A stretch of DNA of 64,000 nt, from NCBI RefSeq assembly GCF_014280935.1, contig NZ_JACLZI010000062.1:62001-126000 (forward strand). The letters run 5' to 3'. The notes beneath the pieces are model-generated. The model made no database searches. It had not been told where the DNA came from and saw only the letters and a program-made list of their open reading frames with translations. Every line of letters starts with the position of its first letter. The first letter of the stretch is position 1. Position numbers and translations under genes: made by a program. Shown here piece after piece: positions 27,296-37,313 of this stretch. This DNA is from Aquibacillus kalidii. GTDB taxonomy: Bacteria > Bacillota > Bacilli > Bacillales > Amphibacillaceae.

Positions 27296-29155
27296 TTATG
27301 TAGACATCCGAAACAAAACCTTTTGATCGCATTTAGAATAAACAACTAGATTATCATGTTCCATTTCGATGTATGGTGCTTGTTCCCAATGGACTGAAGC
27401 ATTTTTGCCAGGTTCACCGAAAACTGCAGAGACTAGCCAGTTTCTACCTGGTACTATTTTTGATTTAATCGTTGGAATAGTTGTTCGGGAATGCATAACG
27501 TTTGTATTCGAATTAGGGAATATCATTTCTACCGTACCCGTTTCCAATAAATTTTTAATCCCACTTATACCCCAACTGGCTTTCGCTAAAGCTTCCTGAT
27601 CATTTTGCACTAATTCGATATCTATACTTTTCCCACAGTGATTATCTACATCCATGGCAAAACCACCCTCAGCACTATCCAAATAACGTTCAGAATCAAT
27701 ACAATGGATACGAACATGCCACGGTAAACCAGGTATTATCCATGAAGAAACAACAACATCTGACCATGGCTTCCATTTAGTATATACAATCCCATTTGCC
27801 ACACTTTGTTCTATACAAGACCGTTTTACGCGAAACAGGTTATCTCCCTCTTCGCTTAACGCTAGCATCGAGTCAAAAGCACCTTGTTCTAATCCCCACT
27901 CGGCTCTAGGTACACTGAATCCAAAGTAATTGGAATAGGCAAACTTTTCATATTTTGCAGATGTATGCGTATGTTCATTTGTTTCTGAGTGACCTGTATT
28001 AAACGCAACTACATGTTCCTTGTTATCCTGCCTGCAAAAAATTAGATTTGGGCTTTGTTGAATGGACGTGTCGTTCAAACTAGGTAAAGGCTGTTCAGTT
28101 GCATCCCAAAAAGGATGATTATCGTTCAATGCCAAGATTAAGAACGTCTTTAATCCCCAATACGGAGAACCAGGAGAATTATAGTTTTCGGCCATAACTA
28201 AATTAGGATAACGATAACCGATAGTCAAAATGCCATCTCGGTCAAATATCGGCTGCTTAAACCACCAACGTAAGTTACTCAATATTAGACCTTTTAGTTC
28301 TCCATAAGAAAAAGCATCAACCTCAGCAAAAACGAATGCACTCCAAAAAGCAGATTGTGAAAAACGATATGTCATACTTCTACCATAGGGAACTGCCGAG
28401 CCGTCTTTAGCAAACCAATAAATAAAATCATTGGCAAATAGACTTGCTCGTTCTTTATACAAAATAGCTCGTTTTGGATCTTCATTCTCCATTAGTTTTG
28501 CGTAAATCAGACTGTAGAAATGAATAGCAAATGGAACATAATAATCGGAATGGCCATTAATACCATCAGCATACCATCCATCAGATAAATAAAATTCTTC
28601 GATTCTATTTAAATTTCTTTCTATCAATTCCTTGTTATAAGGGACATCAACTGTTTTGAAACCAAGATTTACAAGGATCGGGAAGAACAGCCAATTACAA
28701 TCATGAACAGGATGATCGTCGACTTGTTTTAACCAATTCACCAAGTTTGTTTTTTCTCGTTCTGATAAAGGGTCCCATACTCTTTCTGGAACGAGCGCTA
28801 AGGTTAAACCAAATGCCGCCATTTCAACGATACGCTGATCATAGTCATGAATATCTCCCCAGTACTCTTCATGTGTTGGATTAGTACCATTTTTAATCCC
28901 TTCTAAATGCAAATCCCACAAATCATAATCGTCCCCACCTGCTAAAAGAGGGGCTAGCCCCCATAACACTCTGGAGAACCCTTCCATTTGTGCCACTTCA
29001 TCGGGATAAGCTGCACTTGTATTGCCCAGATGGAACTGGGAACGCCCTCTACTGTATGTCGATTTAAGTGGCTCACATATTTGTTTTAAAGCAAGTTGAA
29101 GATCTTCTTTTGTTTTCAATTTATTTTCCTTAATTGGTAAGTCAAAAGCTTTCAC
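27296..29155 (-). CDS. DUF2264-family protein, probable glycan lyase or hydrolase
   Basis: The 619-residue soluble protein opens with the DUF2264 signature: FHLGNTSAAY, then QMEGFSRVLWGLAPLLAGG (about 56-74), EYWGDIHDYDQRIVEMAAFG and VHDCNWLFFPILVNLGFKTV. These form an alpha/alpha barrel. A His-rich strand region (SETNEHTHTSAKYEKFAYSN) begins the C-terminal beta domain. The plan parallels heparinase II/III-type lyases. To my knowledge the biochemical role is unsettled. No signal peptide is present, so it acts on imported oligosaccharides. It has its own perfect cre site about 40 bases upstream and is the last gene of the locus. Confidence 0.85.
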   Translation of the reverse strand: MKAFDLPIKENKLKTKEDLQLALKQICEPLKSTYSRGRSQFHLGNTSAAYPDEVAQMEGFSRVLWGLAPLLAGGDDYDLWDLHLEGIKNGTNPTHEEYWGDIHDYDQRIVEMAAFGLTLALVPERVWDPLSEREKTNLVNWLKQVDDHPVHDCNWLFFPILVNLGFKTVDVPYNKELIERNLNRIEEFYLSDGWYADGINGHSDYYVPFAIHFYSLIYAKLMENEDPKRAILYKERASLFANDFIYWFAKDGSAVPYGRSMTYRFSQSAFWSAFVFAEVDAFSYGELKGLILSNLRWWFKQPIFDRDGILTIGYRYPNLVMAENYNSPGSPYWGLKTFLILALNDNHPFWDATEQPLPSLNDTSIQQSPNLIFCRQDNKEHVVAFNTGHSETNEHTHTSAKYEKFAYSNYFGFSVPRAEWGLEQGAFDSMLALSEEGDNLFRVKRSCIEQSVANGIVYTKWKPWSDVVVSSWIIPGLPWHVRIHCIDSERYLDSAEGGFAMDVDNHCGKSIDIELVQNDQEALAKASWGISGIKNLLETGTVEMIFPNSNTNVMHSRTTIPTIKSKIVPGRNWLVSAVFGEPGKNASVHWEQAPYIEMEHDNLVVYSKCDQKVLFRMST

Positions 29156-29195
29156 GTTAACCTCCCTTTCTTATGGAAAGTAATACCTTTTCAAT

Positions 29196-29209
29196 TGTCA
29201 ACGTTTACA
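29196..29209. promoter_or_regulatory. cre (CcpA-binding) site, perfect match
   Basis: TGTCAACGTTTACA matches the catabolite-response consensus TGWNANCGNTNWCA at every position. It lies upstream of the DUF2264 gene, in the 109-base gap after the heparinase-like gene. Confidence 0.7.
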
Positions 29210-29264
29210 ATTTATGAGTGAGCAACTTATTTTTATTTCGAGTAAAATATGATTTCACTCTTCT

Positions 29265-31100
29265 TCATAGAAATTGAAAGTTAACTGTTACATGTACATG
29301 CCTACTTGGCTGTTTGACTAGCAAACGAATGGCTATATATTCCTCCCTTTCACCAAAATGATTGAGAAATGTAAGCTCTTCTTTCGAGTAAGCTAGCTGT
29401 TTCTGATCAAAGTTAATCCGCAATTTATCACTCACCACGATACTCTCCGCACTCTCTATCAATGCTAGTTTAGGGATAATAAATTGCTCTATAATTGATT
29501 TGGGCTGAGTTCCAAACGAATAAGTATCCTCTACAAGCAAACTTGGCTTTTGATCTCTTACCCACGTAAACTTCCTTGTTAAGTCTGTTAGGTTGTCATT
29601 CTCAAATGCCTTGGATAAATCCAACTCCCATTCTTGGCACTGTGACTCTATATTAACCTTGTTTATCGATGCCATATATTGGCTACCAGGAAGCTGTAAC
29701 TTTCCATCGATAATTGGAAGCGAATGCCCTTGTGCCCCATTACATAAATAGGAATAGCGCTCCTCTTCATGGAAATAGGCTTTTGTATATAACCCTGATC
29801 CTAAATCTTTTAATAAAACTTCTCCATTGCCATAAAGAATAAAATGGCCAACATCATTGTGATTGTGTGGTTCATCGTTATGTCCACCCTTGGCAGCAAA
29901 GGCAAATCTCCCTGCATCAGTCCATACCCTTGAAATAAACCAGTGAGCGTCTTTTAAATAATACGTTGCCTCCTGCCAAGGCTCTCCTACTACCTCATCA
30001 TTTACCCATAACAAATTCCGAATAGCGGGTGCCCACCTGCCACAATGATCTATTATACTTTTATTACGAAGTTTAGCTTCTGGTACTTCTATATCTGGGT
30101 AGACTCTACTCAGGTAATGACTAAGACCTAGCATTACAGCTCCGTTTTGTAAAGAATCAGAGAAGTTGACAACAATGTCATCATCTAAAAAACATTTCTG
30201 TTGAAAAAGCGCAATCTGATGAACTTTTTCATTGTTAAATAGATTTATTTTTCCATCTGTTACTTTTATTAGTAAATCCGCAAAGTACACATAGAAACCA
30301 AATCCATACTGCCAGTACCCATAGCCTTCCTTACAAGCACCATCGTCTTCGAAGCCATCTAAATAACAATCCATCGTTTTCATAACTTTGTTTAATACGA
30401 TAGACAAATCTTCCCGATCTTCTATTACATACATAGCAGCATTCCCTATCGATCCAGCACAAACTGCTGCCCAATTATGGTCTGCGGTTTCCCAATCAAA
30501 TGGCCCTTGTTCTAGATAAGGGATAAAGACTCGTTTATATACCTCTTGCCTTATTCGCGTAATCAACACAGCATCTAATTTATCATTCATTACATGTGAA
30601 ATTTCACTTAGTGCAAAGGCTGTTTCAGCAGCAAATAAATCTATTGTGAAGGAATCCCCCTTGTCCCCCATTTTGTTATTTAAGGAGTAGTGAAAGTTTG
30701 TTTTAAGTTCGACTTCATCCACAATATGGGCTGGTAAGCACCAAGTAAACTCATTACAAATATCCCAAATTGTTTCCTCTAGCAATCTTTTATAGTGTGC
30801 ATTATCAGGCTCAATTAAGTACATCATTCCAAATGCAGTTAATCTCATTCTTCGTAAAAAATAAATTCGCTCATACTCTTGTCTTGAGCCCTCGGTTTCA
30901 AAAAGCCTAAACAAAGACAATGACAAGTGCGGATATTCAGATTGGGCTAACTTATCCGCTTCTTCTTTTAGTTCACCAACTAACGTTTCATAAAGCACGT
31001 TATGATTTCTTAATTTATCCCACGCTGCCTGCTCATATTGTCCATAAAAAAATGGATGGTCTATCTTTTCTTTCGATATAGGTATTTCCATCATTCTCAC
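29265..31100 (-). CDS. heparinase II/III-family protein
   Basis: The 611-residue product has no signal peptide. The N-terminal alpha/alpha toroid (about 1-370) includes DHNWAAVCAGSIGNAAMYVI and EDDGACKEGYGYWQYGFGFY, with the Asn and Tyr positions typical of this fold. The C-terminal beta domain begins GGHNDEPHNHNDVGHFILYG (His407, His412, His414), the metal- and substrate-binding signature of heparinase II/III (PL12/PL15/PL21 relatives). It should cleave uronic-acid-containing oligosaccharides by beta-elimination, but the exact substrate cannot be read. It starts nine bases after the response-regulator gene, so it belongs to the YesMN operon. Confidence 0.88.
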   Translation of the reverse strand: MRMMEIPISKEKIDHPFFYGQYEQAAWDKLRNHNVLYETLVGELKEEADKLAQSEYPHLSLSLFRLFETEGSRQEYERIYFLRRMRLTAFGMMYLIEPDNAHYKRLLEETIWDICNEFTWCLPAHIVDEVELKTNFHYSLNNKMGDKGDSFTIDLFAAETAFALSEISHVMNDKLDAVLITRIRQEVYKRVFIPYLEQGPFDWETADHNWAAVCAGSIGNAAMYVIEDREDLSIVLNKVMKTMDCYLDGFEDDGACKEGYGYWQYGFGFYVYFADLLIKVTDGKINLFNNEKVHQIALFQQKCFLDDDIVVNFSDSLQNGAVMLGLSHYLSRVYPDIEVPEAKLRNKSIIDHCGRWAPAIRNLLWVNDEVVGEPWQEATYYLKDAHWFISRVWTDAGRFAFAAKGGHNDEPHNHNDVGHFILYGNGEVLLKDLGSGLYTKAYFHEEERYSYLCNGAQGHSLPIIDGKLQLPGSQYMASINKVNIESQCQEWELDLSKAFENDNLTDLTRKFTWVRDQKPSLLVEDTYSFGTQPKSIIEQFIIPKLALIESAESIVVSDKLRINFDQKQLAYSKEELTFLNHFGEREEYIAIRLLVKQPSRHVHVTVNFQFL

Positions 31101-31109
31101 ACCAGACCT

Positions 31110-32717
31110 TTATGCTTTACTTCTCCTGTAGTCAGAAGGAGTGCAACCAAGATGATTCTTAAACAATTTAATAAAATAACTCTGATTATCATAGCCTAGC
31201 CTTTCACAGATTTTTCCGATTGGCTCTGTCGTTTGATCTAGAAGTTCCTTTGCCCGTTCAATTTTTACAGATGTAACGTATTCCACAAACGTCTTTTTCA
31301 TTTCCTTTTTGAACAATCTACTAAAATAACTTGGATTTAAGAATAAATGGCTAGCCACCTCATCTAAGCATAGTTTTTTCTCTATATTCTTTGTGACATA
31401 AACGCATGCATCCATAATTTCTTTATGCTTCGATTGATCTGTAACCTCTGTTTTGATATTTATTAAGGAATGAAAATAGTTAATTATCCATTCTTTTAAT
31501 TCATGTAAATTATCAATATATAAAATCTCTTGGTGCAAAGCTTCCACATTAAAGCTAGATTGGAAATATTGTAATGCTTGCATTTTAACCTTAAGTTCAA
31601 GTAGCAATTTAAGAAACCACTCTTTGACAGATTCTAGTGAAAACTCTTTTTCTTTAATAAATTGTGTCCACTTCGAAATAGTAGGTCTAATGCTATTTAG
31701 ATCTTGTTCAAAAATTAAATTTCTTAACTCCATAGATGCTTCGTCGTACCAAGAAAATAAGTCCTCCTTGTTTGTTTCTGTATAATCAAGCTTCCTGGTA
31801 ATACTTCCCGTATCCATATAAAAACGTTGATGATTACTTGAAAGCAAACTTTTTAGTTCACCCTTTAATTCCTTAATCGTTACATATTCGCCAATCAAAA
31901 ATGAAACAGAGATATTCAAATATTTGCTAAAGCTATACTGTATCTTCTTAAGCATCACTTGAGCATTTTCATAATTATTTTCTTTCAAGGTTTGTTGAAC
32001 AGGGTATAAAATAAATGATTTATTTTCTTCAAAACTCATATAAATGATGTTCGAGTTCGTTTCTTCAATAATCTCGTTAATCACATTTTGCGCGACGAAT
32101 TGAAGCGTGTCCACAGACGTATAAAGCTGCTTAGCAGATAAATAGTTGTCCATCACACATAGAATTGGCATATAGTTGGCACGTTTCAAATGAAAGCCCA
32201 AATTATGATGCTCCCCATACCAATCCTGACTACGATTAGAGTGATAGATAATCTCTCGTAAAAAATTAGACTTAGCAAATTCTTCATTCTTTTTAAGTTG
32301 ATTTTTCATTTTAACATCATTTAACTTCCGCTTTTGTTCATTATCTAACCTTTCTTTATAAGTCAGCAACATAGACGATAGATCATCCGGATCGAGAGTT
32401 TCTTTTAAAATGTAATCTTGAACATTTAGTTTTATCGCTTTTTGCGCATATTTGAACTCATTATGACAGGATAGAATAACTACCTGAAGATTTGGATTCT
32501 TTTCTTTCAGTTTTTGGGTTAATTGGATGCCATCCATCTTTGGCATACCTATGTCCGTAATTAAGATATCTGGCATATCTAATTGAGCGTTTTCCAATGC
32601 ACTTAATCCATTTTCATGGGTGCTTTGCAGCTGAAGTCCAAGTGAATCCCACTCTACCATCTCAGATAGAAACTCTAATGCAGGATAATCATCATCGACA
32701 AGCATTACTTTATACAT
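31110..32717 (-). CDS. YesN-like AraC-type response regulator
   Basis: The 535-residue product has an N-terminal receiver domain (MYKVMLVDDDYPALEFLSEM; phospho-acceptor Asp55 in ILITDIGMPKMDG). A long helical linker of about 300 residues follows. A C-terminal AraC pair of helix-turn-helices contains LCLDEVASHLFLNPSYFSRL and IGKICERLGYDNQSYFIKLF. It overlaps the kinase gene by eight bases, so the pair is coupled. It probably activates the surrounding glycan genes. GAGGAGG supports ATG 32717; the frame runs 22 codons upstream inside the kinase gene. Confidence 0.93.
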   Translation of the reverse strand: MYKVMLVDDDYPALEFLSEMVEWDSLGLQLQSTHENGLSALENAQLDMPDILITDIGMPKMDGIQLTQKLKEKNPNLQVVILSCHNEFKYAQKAIKLNVQDYILKETLDPDDLSSMLLTYKERLDNEQKRKLNDVKMKNQLKKNEEFAKSNFLREIIYHSNRSQDWYGEHHNLGFHLKRANYMPILCVMDNYLSAKQLYTSVDTLQFVAQNVINEIIEETNSNIIYMSFEENKSFILYPVQQTLKENNYENAQVMLKKIQYSFSKYLNISVSFLIGEYVTIKELKGELKSLLSSNHQRFYMDTGSITRKLDYTETNKEDLFSWYDEASMELRNLIFEQDLNSIRPTISKWTQFIKEKEFSLESVKEWFLKLLLELKVKMQALQYFQSSFNVEALHQEILYIDNLHELKEWIINYFHSLINIKTEVTDQSKHKEIMDACVYVTKNIEKKLCLDEVASHLFLNPSYFSRLFKKEMKKTFVEYVTSVKIERAKELLDQTTEPIGKICERLGYDNQSYFIKLFKNHLGCTPSDYRRSKA

Positions 32718-34539
32718 AGTGTTTACTACCTCCTCTTGGGATAAGCAAGGTGATCTTTGAACCACTATCTTTTTTACTTTCAATGGTCATTTCAAATTCT
32801 GTTCCAAATGACATGACCATACGCTCATAAACATTTACTAATCCAATACTAGAAAATCCATTTGTACTTAGTTCATCCACATCAGCAAAATCATGTGAAG
32901 AAATTTTCCTCTGAAGTTTTTCCTTCGTTTCTTCATCCATTCCTTCCCCATTATCTTCAATAATAATTTTGAACTTATCATCGTCTACTCTAGCATGTAA
33001 ATGAATATCACCAGTATGTTGGCTAAATCCGTGAATAATAGAGTTTTCAATAATTGGCTGTAAAATTAACCGAGGAACTTTTTGTTCGTATGCTTCATTG
33101 GACACATCTATACGTAAATTCACATTTCCTCTGTGTCGCATGTTCATTAATTGAACGTAATCTTTTACCATCGACACTTCATCATACAAAGTAATAATTG
33201 CTTCATCACTTTCAATTGTCATTCTCAACAGCTTGGATAAAGAGCTAATCATTTTAGCACTCTCTTTATCCCCACCTTTAAAAACTTTCATCCGAATCGA
33301 ATTCAATACGTTAAATAAAAAATGAGGATTTATTTGAGCTTGTAGCATCGCTAACTCGGCTTTTCGTTGCCTACTTTGCGTGTCTGTTATTTCTTTAATC
33401 ATTTCATTGATTTTATCTAACATTTCATCAAATGATTTCGAAAACGTCCCAATTTCATCCTTACTATTAATTTTCGATCGTATAGTTAAGTTACCTTTTC
33501 TCACTTTTGAAACAACATTCCCTAGAATGACAAGTGGTCTAGTAATTCGATTAATTAGTATGGCTAACAGTCCAAAAAATACAGCAAATAATACAAGTTG
33601 TAAGACAGAAACCTTGTTATAGATGGCATTCATTTCAGAAATTGCATTACGATACGGAATAAGTGAAACAAGCTTCCAATCCGTGTAAAACTCTTCCTGA
33701 ACGGTTATAAGATAATCCTTACCAGATATATTTACTACATTTTTCAAACTATTAGACTTCATCTTCTTTAATGTAGAAAATGTCTGTCCAATCCTTGCCG
33801 TATCATTATGAGATAAAATAACATTATTCGAATCTAGCAAAAATACTTCCTCACCATTTGTACTATCTCGATTTTCAAAGATTTGGTTGATTTTATTTTC
33901 AAGAATGGTAACCACTACATATCCATATATTTGTGAGCTACCATTACGTAACGTTCTCGCTACAGAAATTTGGTAAGGGTTTTTTTTCTTCTCTGATTCA
34001 AATATTGTTGGCTGACTACCAAACCAAATGGATTCATAACCATGCATTGCTTTAAGGTCATTGAACCATTCTTCTTCAAATAGACGTAGTGGGTCATAAT
34101 CATTGACTTCATAATTCGTATAATATTTCCCATTCGTTAACAGAATCGTAACGTATGATTTTTCCCCTACCAACGTAATGTTTTCTATCGTTTTCATGAC
34201 AGTTTTGTCCGAGATAAATTGGTTATAACTTTGATTCCCGTTTTCATTCTCATTTAAAGGTGTTTTGGCCCGTGCTTTTAAAATTGAATTGATCTCTGAA
34301 TCTAGTTGTATAAAGTTTGTAACGTATAACATATCATCCAAGAGCTTCGATACATACTCACCAGTCAATTTCAACTCATTATTGGCATTGAGAATCGCTT
34401 GATCCTTTACCGCATCTCTTGTTAAGAAATTATAAATACCTAACGTTATAACTACTGGAATGACAATACAAATGACAGATGTTAGGATAACTTTAGATCG
34501 AAATGAAAGGGGCGTAGATCTACCTGTTTCTAACCTCAT
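32710..34539 (-). CDS. YesM-like sensor histidine kinase
   Basis: The 609-residue product has a first membrane helix (about 17-38), a Cache-type extracellular sensor (about 45-300), a second helix (about 313-333), HAMP (RITRPLVILGNVVSKVRKGN), the His_kinase domain with His406 in QINPHFLFNVLNSIRMK, and an ATPase with NPxxENSIIHG-type and DNGEGMDEETKEKL boxes. Such kinases sense extracellular sugars directly or through the binding protein. AGGAGG fits the second ATG (34539). It lies 57 bases after the solute-binding protein gene. Confidence 0.92.
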   Translation of the reverse strand: MRLETGRSTPLSFRSKVILTSVICIVIPVVITLGIYNFLTRDAVKDQAILNANNELKLTGEYVSKLLDDMLYVTNFIQLDSEINSILKARAKTPLNENENGNQSYNQFISDKTVMKTIENITLVGEKSYVTILLTNGKYYTNYEVNDYDPLRLFEEEWFNDLKAMHGYESIWFGSQPTIFESEKKKNPYQISVARTLRNGSSQIYGYVVVTILENKINQIFENRDSTNGEEVFLLDSNNVILSHNDTARIGQTFSTLKKMKSNSLKNVVNISGKDYLITVQEEFYTDWKLVSLIPYRNAISEMNAIYNKVSVLQLVLFAVFFGLLAILINRITRPLVILGNVVSKVRKGNLTIRSKINSKDEIGTFSKSFDEMLDKINEMIKEITDTQSRQRKAELAMLQAQINPHFLFNVLNSIRMKVFKGGDKESAKMISSLSKLLRMTIESDEAIITLYDEVSMVKDYVQLMNMRHRGNVNLRIDVSNEAYEQKVPRLILQPIIENSIIHGFSQHTGDIHLHARVDDDKFKIIIEDNGEGMDEETKEKLQRKISSHDFADVDELSTNGFSSIGLVNVYERMVMSFGTEFEMTIESKKDSGSKITLLIPRGGSKHYV

Positions 34540-34596
34540 ATCCATCCTCCTAAAGAAAGGTGGGGGTAGAAACGGAAGACCACACCCCGTTTACAT

Positions 34597-35982
34597 TTAT
34601 TCTTGATTATTAGCTATGATTTCATCAGCCTTTGTTTTTAACGCTTCAATTGTCTTATCGATATCTTGCTCCCCGTAAATTAACTTCTCATATTCATCAT
34701 TTACCAGTTGATAAATTTCCGCTTGATAAGAAGCAGGAGAAACAATCTTTGATGATTTAGCGTTAGTTAATACATTGATAAGCGATTCCTTATCCACTTT
34801 TTCAGGACTTACTGTACCACTTAAGATCGTGTCAATAATCCCTTCAAGGTCCGCATCGCTCACTTTGTTCCAAGAAGGAATACTCTTGCCTTGGACGATT
34901 TGTCCTTCTGTTGTGTACCAACGAATAAATTTATATGCTGCTTCTTTATGCTCTGAGCTCTGAGCAACGGACATAAAGTCTGTAGTAACTGGTGTATAAC
35001 CTGCAGCATCACTGTCTGCATTTGTTGGATACGGAGCGACACCTACTTCAAAATTTAATGGGAACTGATCTGTACCACCTAGTTCCGTGTTCATCCAGCT
35101 ACCTATTAAAATAGTACTAGCATCTTGGTTAAAAAATTGGGTACGATAGTGAAGTTTTTGAGATAAAATGTCTGTATAAGGTGTGGCAGATTTATCTTCT
35201 TTTTCCATTTCAAGACGCATTTCTAATGTTTTTCTAAAGTATGGGTGATCAAAGTTGTGTGATCCATCTTCATTGATGAATCCAGTTTCGGTTTCTTCAC
35301 TTGCGAGGGCTAATTTCATATATTCCATCCATCCACCATCTTGGGGACCATGGAAGTACGTTCCTACGTGTTCATCTGTAGTTAGCTGTTTTGCATAATC
35401 CTTGAACTCATCCCAAGTCCACTCTGTTGGAACTTCAAGACCTGCTTTTGCTAGATGATCTTTGTTCAGAAGTACATACCATGGGTTAAACTTACCAGGT
35501 AGCGCGTAGTACTTATCATCAATCATTGTATCTACCTTATATTCTTCCGTTACTGTAAAACCTTCTTCATTAATAAACTCATCGATTGGTGCTACTATAC
35601 CTAGCCCTACACGTTCGGCATATGACGCAGGATCACTGAACATTAAAACGTCAAGCTGCTCACCAGATGCTGCTGCCAAATCAAGCTTTTGCAAAGCCTC
35701 GTTTGTATCACCTTTCTCACTTAGAATAACTAGATCCACATTAATATTAGGATACTCTTCTTCAAACGCCGCTAACGTTTCCTTCCAATTATAACTAGCT
35801 TCGTTACCATGAGTGTGGAACTTAATCGTGACTTCCTCTCCACCATCACCCCCTGATGATTTCGATGATTCCGAATTTTCAGATGTAGATGCCTCTTCAT
35901 CCCCATCGCTTGAACTACAACCTACAAGAATTCCAATCAAAAACAGAAAACTAAGTAAACCTACCAAATATTTACTTTTCAA
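34597..35982 (-). CDS. ABC transporter sugar-binding lipoprotein
   Basis: The 461-residue product has the signal MKSKYLVGLLSFLFLIGILV with lipobox ILVGC (Cys22) and an acidic linker of about 30 residues. A family 1 extracellular solute-binding fold follows (VTIKFHTHGNEASYNWKETL, FTVTEEYKVDTMIDDKYYAL, EAAYKFIRWYTTEGQIVQGK). It delivers oligosaccharide to the two permeases encoded upstream. It is separated from them by 480 bases with a cre-like site and a hairpin, so it has its own promoter. It may also signal to the kinase encoded next. Confidence 0.92.
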   Translation of the reverse strand: MKSKYLVGLLSFLFLIGILVGCSSSDGDEEASTSENSESSKSSGGDGGEEVTIKFHTHGNEASYNWKETLAAFEEEYPNINVDLVILSEKGDTNEALQKLDLAAASGEQLDVLMFSDPASYAERVGLGIVAPIDEFINEEGFTVTEEYKVDTMIDDKYYALPGKFNPWYVLLNKDHLAKAGLEVPTEWTWDEFKDYAKQLTTDEHVGTYFHGPQDGGWMEYMKLALASEETETGFINEDGSHNFDHPYFRKTLEMRLEMEKEDKSATPYTDILSQKLHYRTQFFNQDASTILIGSWMNTELGGTDQFPLNFEVGVAPYPTNADSDAAGYTPVTTDFMSVAQSSEHKEAAYKFIRWYTTEGQIVQGKSIPSWNKVSDADLEGIIDTILSGTVSPEKVDKESLINVLTNAKSSKIVSPASYQAEIYQLVNDEYEKLIYGEQDIDKTIEALKTKADEIIANNQE

Positions 35983-36012
35983 ACAAATACCCCCTATAAC
36001 TATATCATATTT

Positions 36013-36026
36013 TGTAAGCCCTTACA
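36013..36026. promoter_or_regulatory. cre-like operator upstream of the binding-protein gene
   Basis: TGTAAGCCCTTACA differs from the cre palindrome TGTAAGCGCTTACA at one central base. It lies 31 bases upstream of the start codon. The mismatch in the normally invariant CG makes CcpA binding uncertain. Confidence 0.45.
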
Positions 36027-36351
36027 CAGAAATTATAGCAAACCTAATTAAATTTAAATGGAAATAATTTTACTTGTATTAGTAATAATTTTACTTTTAA
36101 ATTTGTGGTTCCATTCCGATAATTTGTTGTCTTCCCTATAAATAGTTCGATTTTAATATAGTTCAGATACGTTTTCCTCTAATTGCTTAAAGATCTCTAC
36201 ACCGCACCTGACAAAAGACTCTTGTATCATCATACAATCAAACCACTATCCATATAGTTCAAAACGAGTTGATAGAAGTTTTTATACGATGACTGTGGCA
36301 GTTAATCTCATCCCCTGTCCTATCACGAAATGTTAACAATCCATAGGCAAA

Positions 36352-36380
36352 GAGGATTAATCTAGACTAGATTAACCCTC
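36352..36380 (-). terminator. hairpin between permease and binding-protein genes
   Basis: Arms GAGGATTAATCTAG and CTAGATTAACCCTC pair over 14 bases with one wobble around a single A. The core TTAATCTAGACTAGATTAA is a perfect palindrome. Only a short T stretch follows on the minus strand, so it could be a weak terminator, an mRNA-stabilising element or an operator. The rest of 35983-36461 holds no gene. Confidence 0.5.
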
Positions 36381-36461
36381 AGGTAACATAGTTAAAGCTA
36401 TGTTTATCTTTCACTTCCAAGCGATTCTTGGTGACTAAGGCATCTGAAAACAACATTTTTA

Positions 36462-37304
36462 TTACCCTTTTACACCACCTAATGCAATTCCCTCAATGAC
36501 TTGTTTTTGACCAATAATAAATACAATTAATAATGGTAAGATTGCAGACACAGCCGCTGCCATTATTAAGGAATAAAATTCACCATTAATGGTTGTAAAC
36601 TTTTGCATAGCTAGCTGGATTGTATATAGTTTATCGGTTCTTAAGAAAATTAATGGATTTTGATAATCATTCCATGTCCAGATAAAGCGTAAAATTGCAT
36701 ATGTGGCAATCGCTGGTTTGACAATAGGAACTGCAATTCTCCAAAAAATCTTCCAATGGCCAGCCCCATCAATTTTTGCTGCCTCAAGCAAATCATTGTG
36801 AATACCCATAAAGAACTGACGTAACATAAAGGTTCCTAGTACACTAAAGCTTCCTAACAATACTAATCCAAGGTGACTGTCAAATAAACCTATATTTCTA
36901 AACAATAGAAATTGTGGTACTAAACTAGCTTGAGGTGGGACCATATATGTTGCTAGCACAATGAAAAACAACCAACCTCCTGCGGGAAAACGTACTTTCG
37001 AAAATCCGTAAGCAGCCATTGCCGAAACAGTAACGGAGAGTAAAGTAGTGGAAACAGCTACTTTAATAGAATTCCAATAATAGAGATAGAATGGATAATC
37101 ACCGAACCAAACATCTTTATAGTTACTTATGGCATTCCATCTTTCCGGTATCCACTCAATCGGAAACTTAAATACATCCGCTTCAATCTTAAACGACGTA
37201 GATAACATCCAAATGAACGGTAGTAAGAATACTAAACTACAGAAAAAAACAATAATAGTGATCATTATCTTTTTTATATCTAGCTTTGACCTCTTGTTCA
37301 TCAT
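36462..37304 (-). CDS. sugar ABC transporter permease (MalG/LacG type)
   Basis: The 280-residue product has six membrane helices. The EAA loop EAAKIDGAGHWKIFWRIAVP lies between helices 4 and 5 and is the docking site for the ATPase. The N-terminal basic segment and the ending IEGIALGGVKG are typical of the CUT1 family. It starts nine bases after the partner permease gene. No ATPase gene is present in the locus, so a shared MsmX-type ATPase encoded elsewhere is needed. Confidence 0.93.
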   Translation of the reverse strand: MMNKRSKLDIKKIMITIIVFFCSLVFLLPFIWMLSTSFKIEADVFKFPIEWIPERWNAISNYKDVWFGDYPFYLYYWNSIKVAVSTTLLSVTVSAMAAYGFSKVRFPAGGWLFFIVLATYMVPPQASLVPQFLLFRNIGLFDSHLGLVLLGSFSVLGTFMLRQFFMGIHNDLLEAAKIDGAGHWKIFWRIAVPIVKPAIATYAILRFIWTWNDYQNPLIFLRTDKLYTIQLAMQKFTTINGEFYSLIMAAAVSAILPLLIVFIIGQKQVIEGIALGGVKG

Positions 37305-37313
37305 GCTCCCCCC

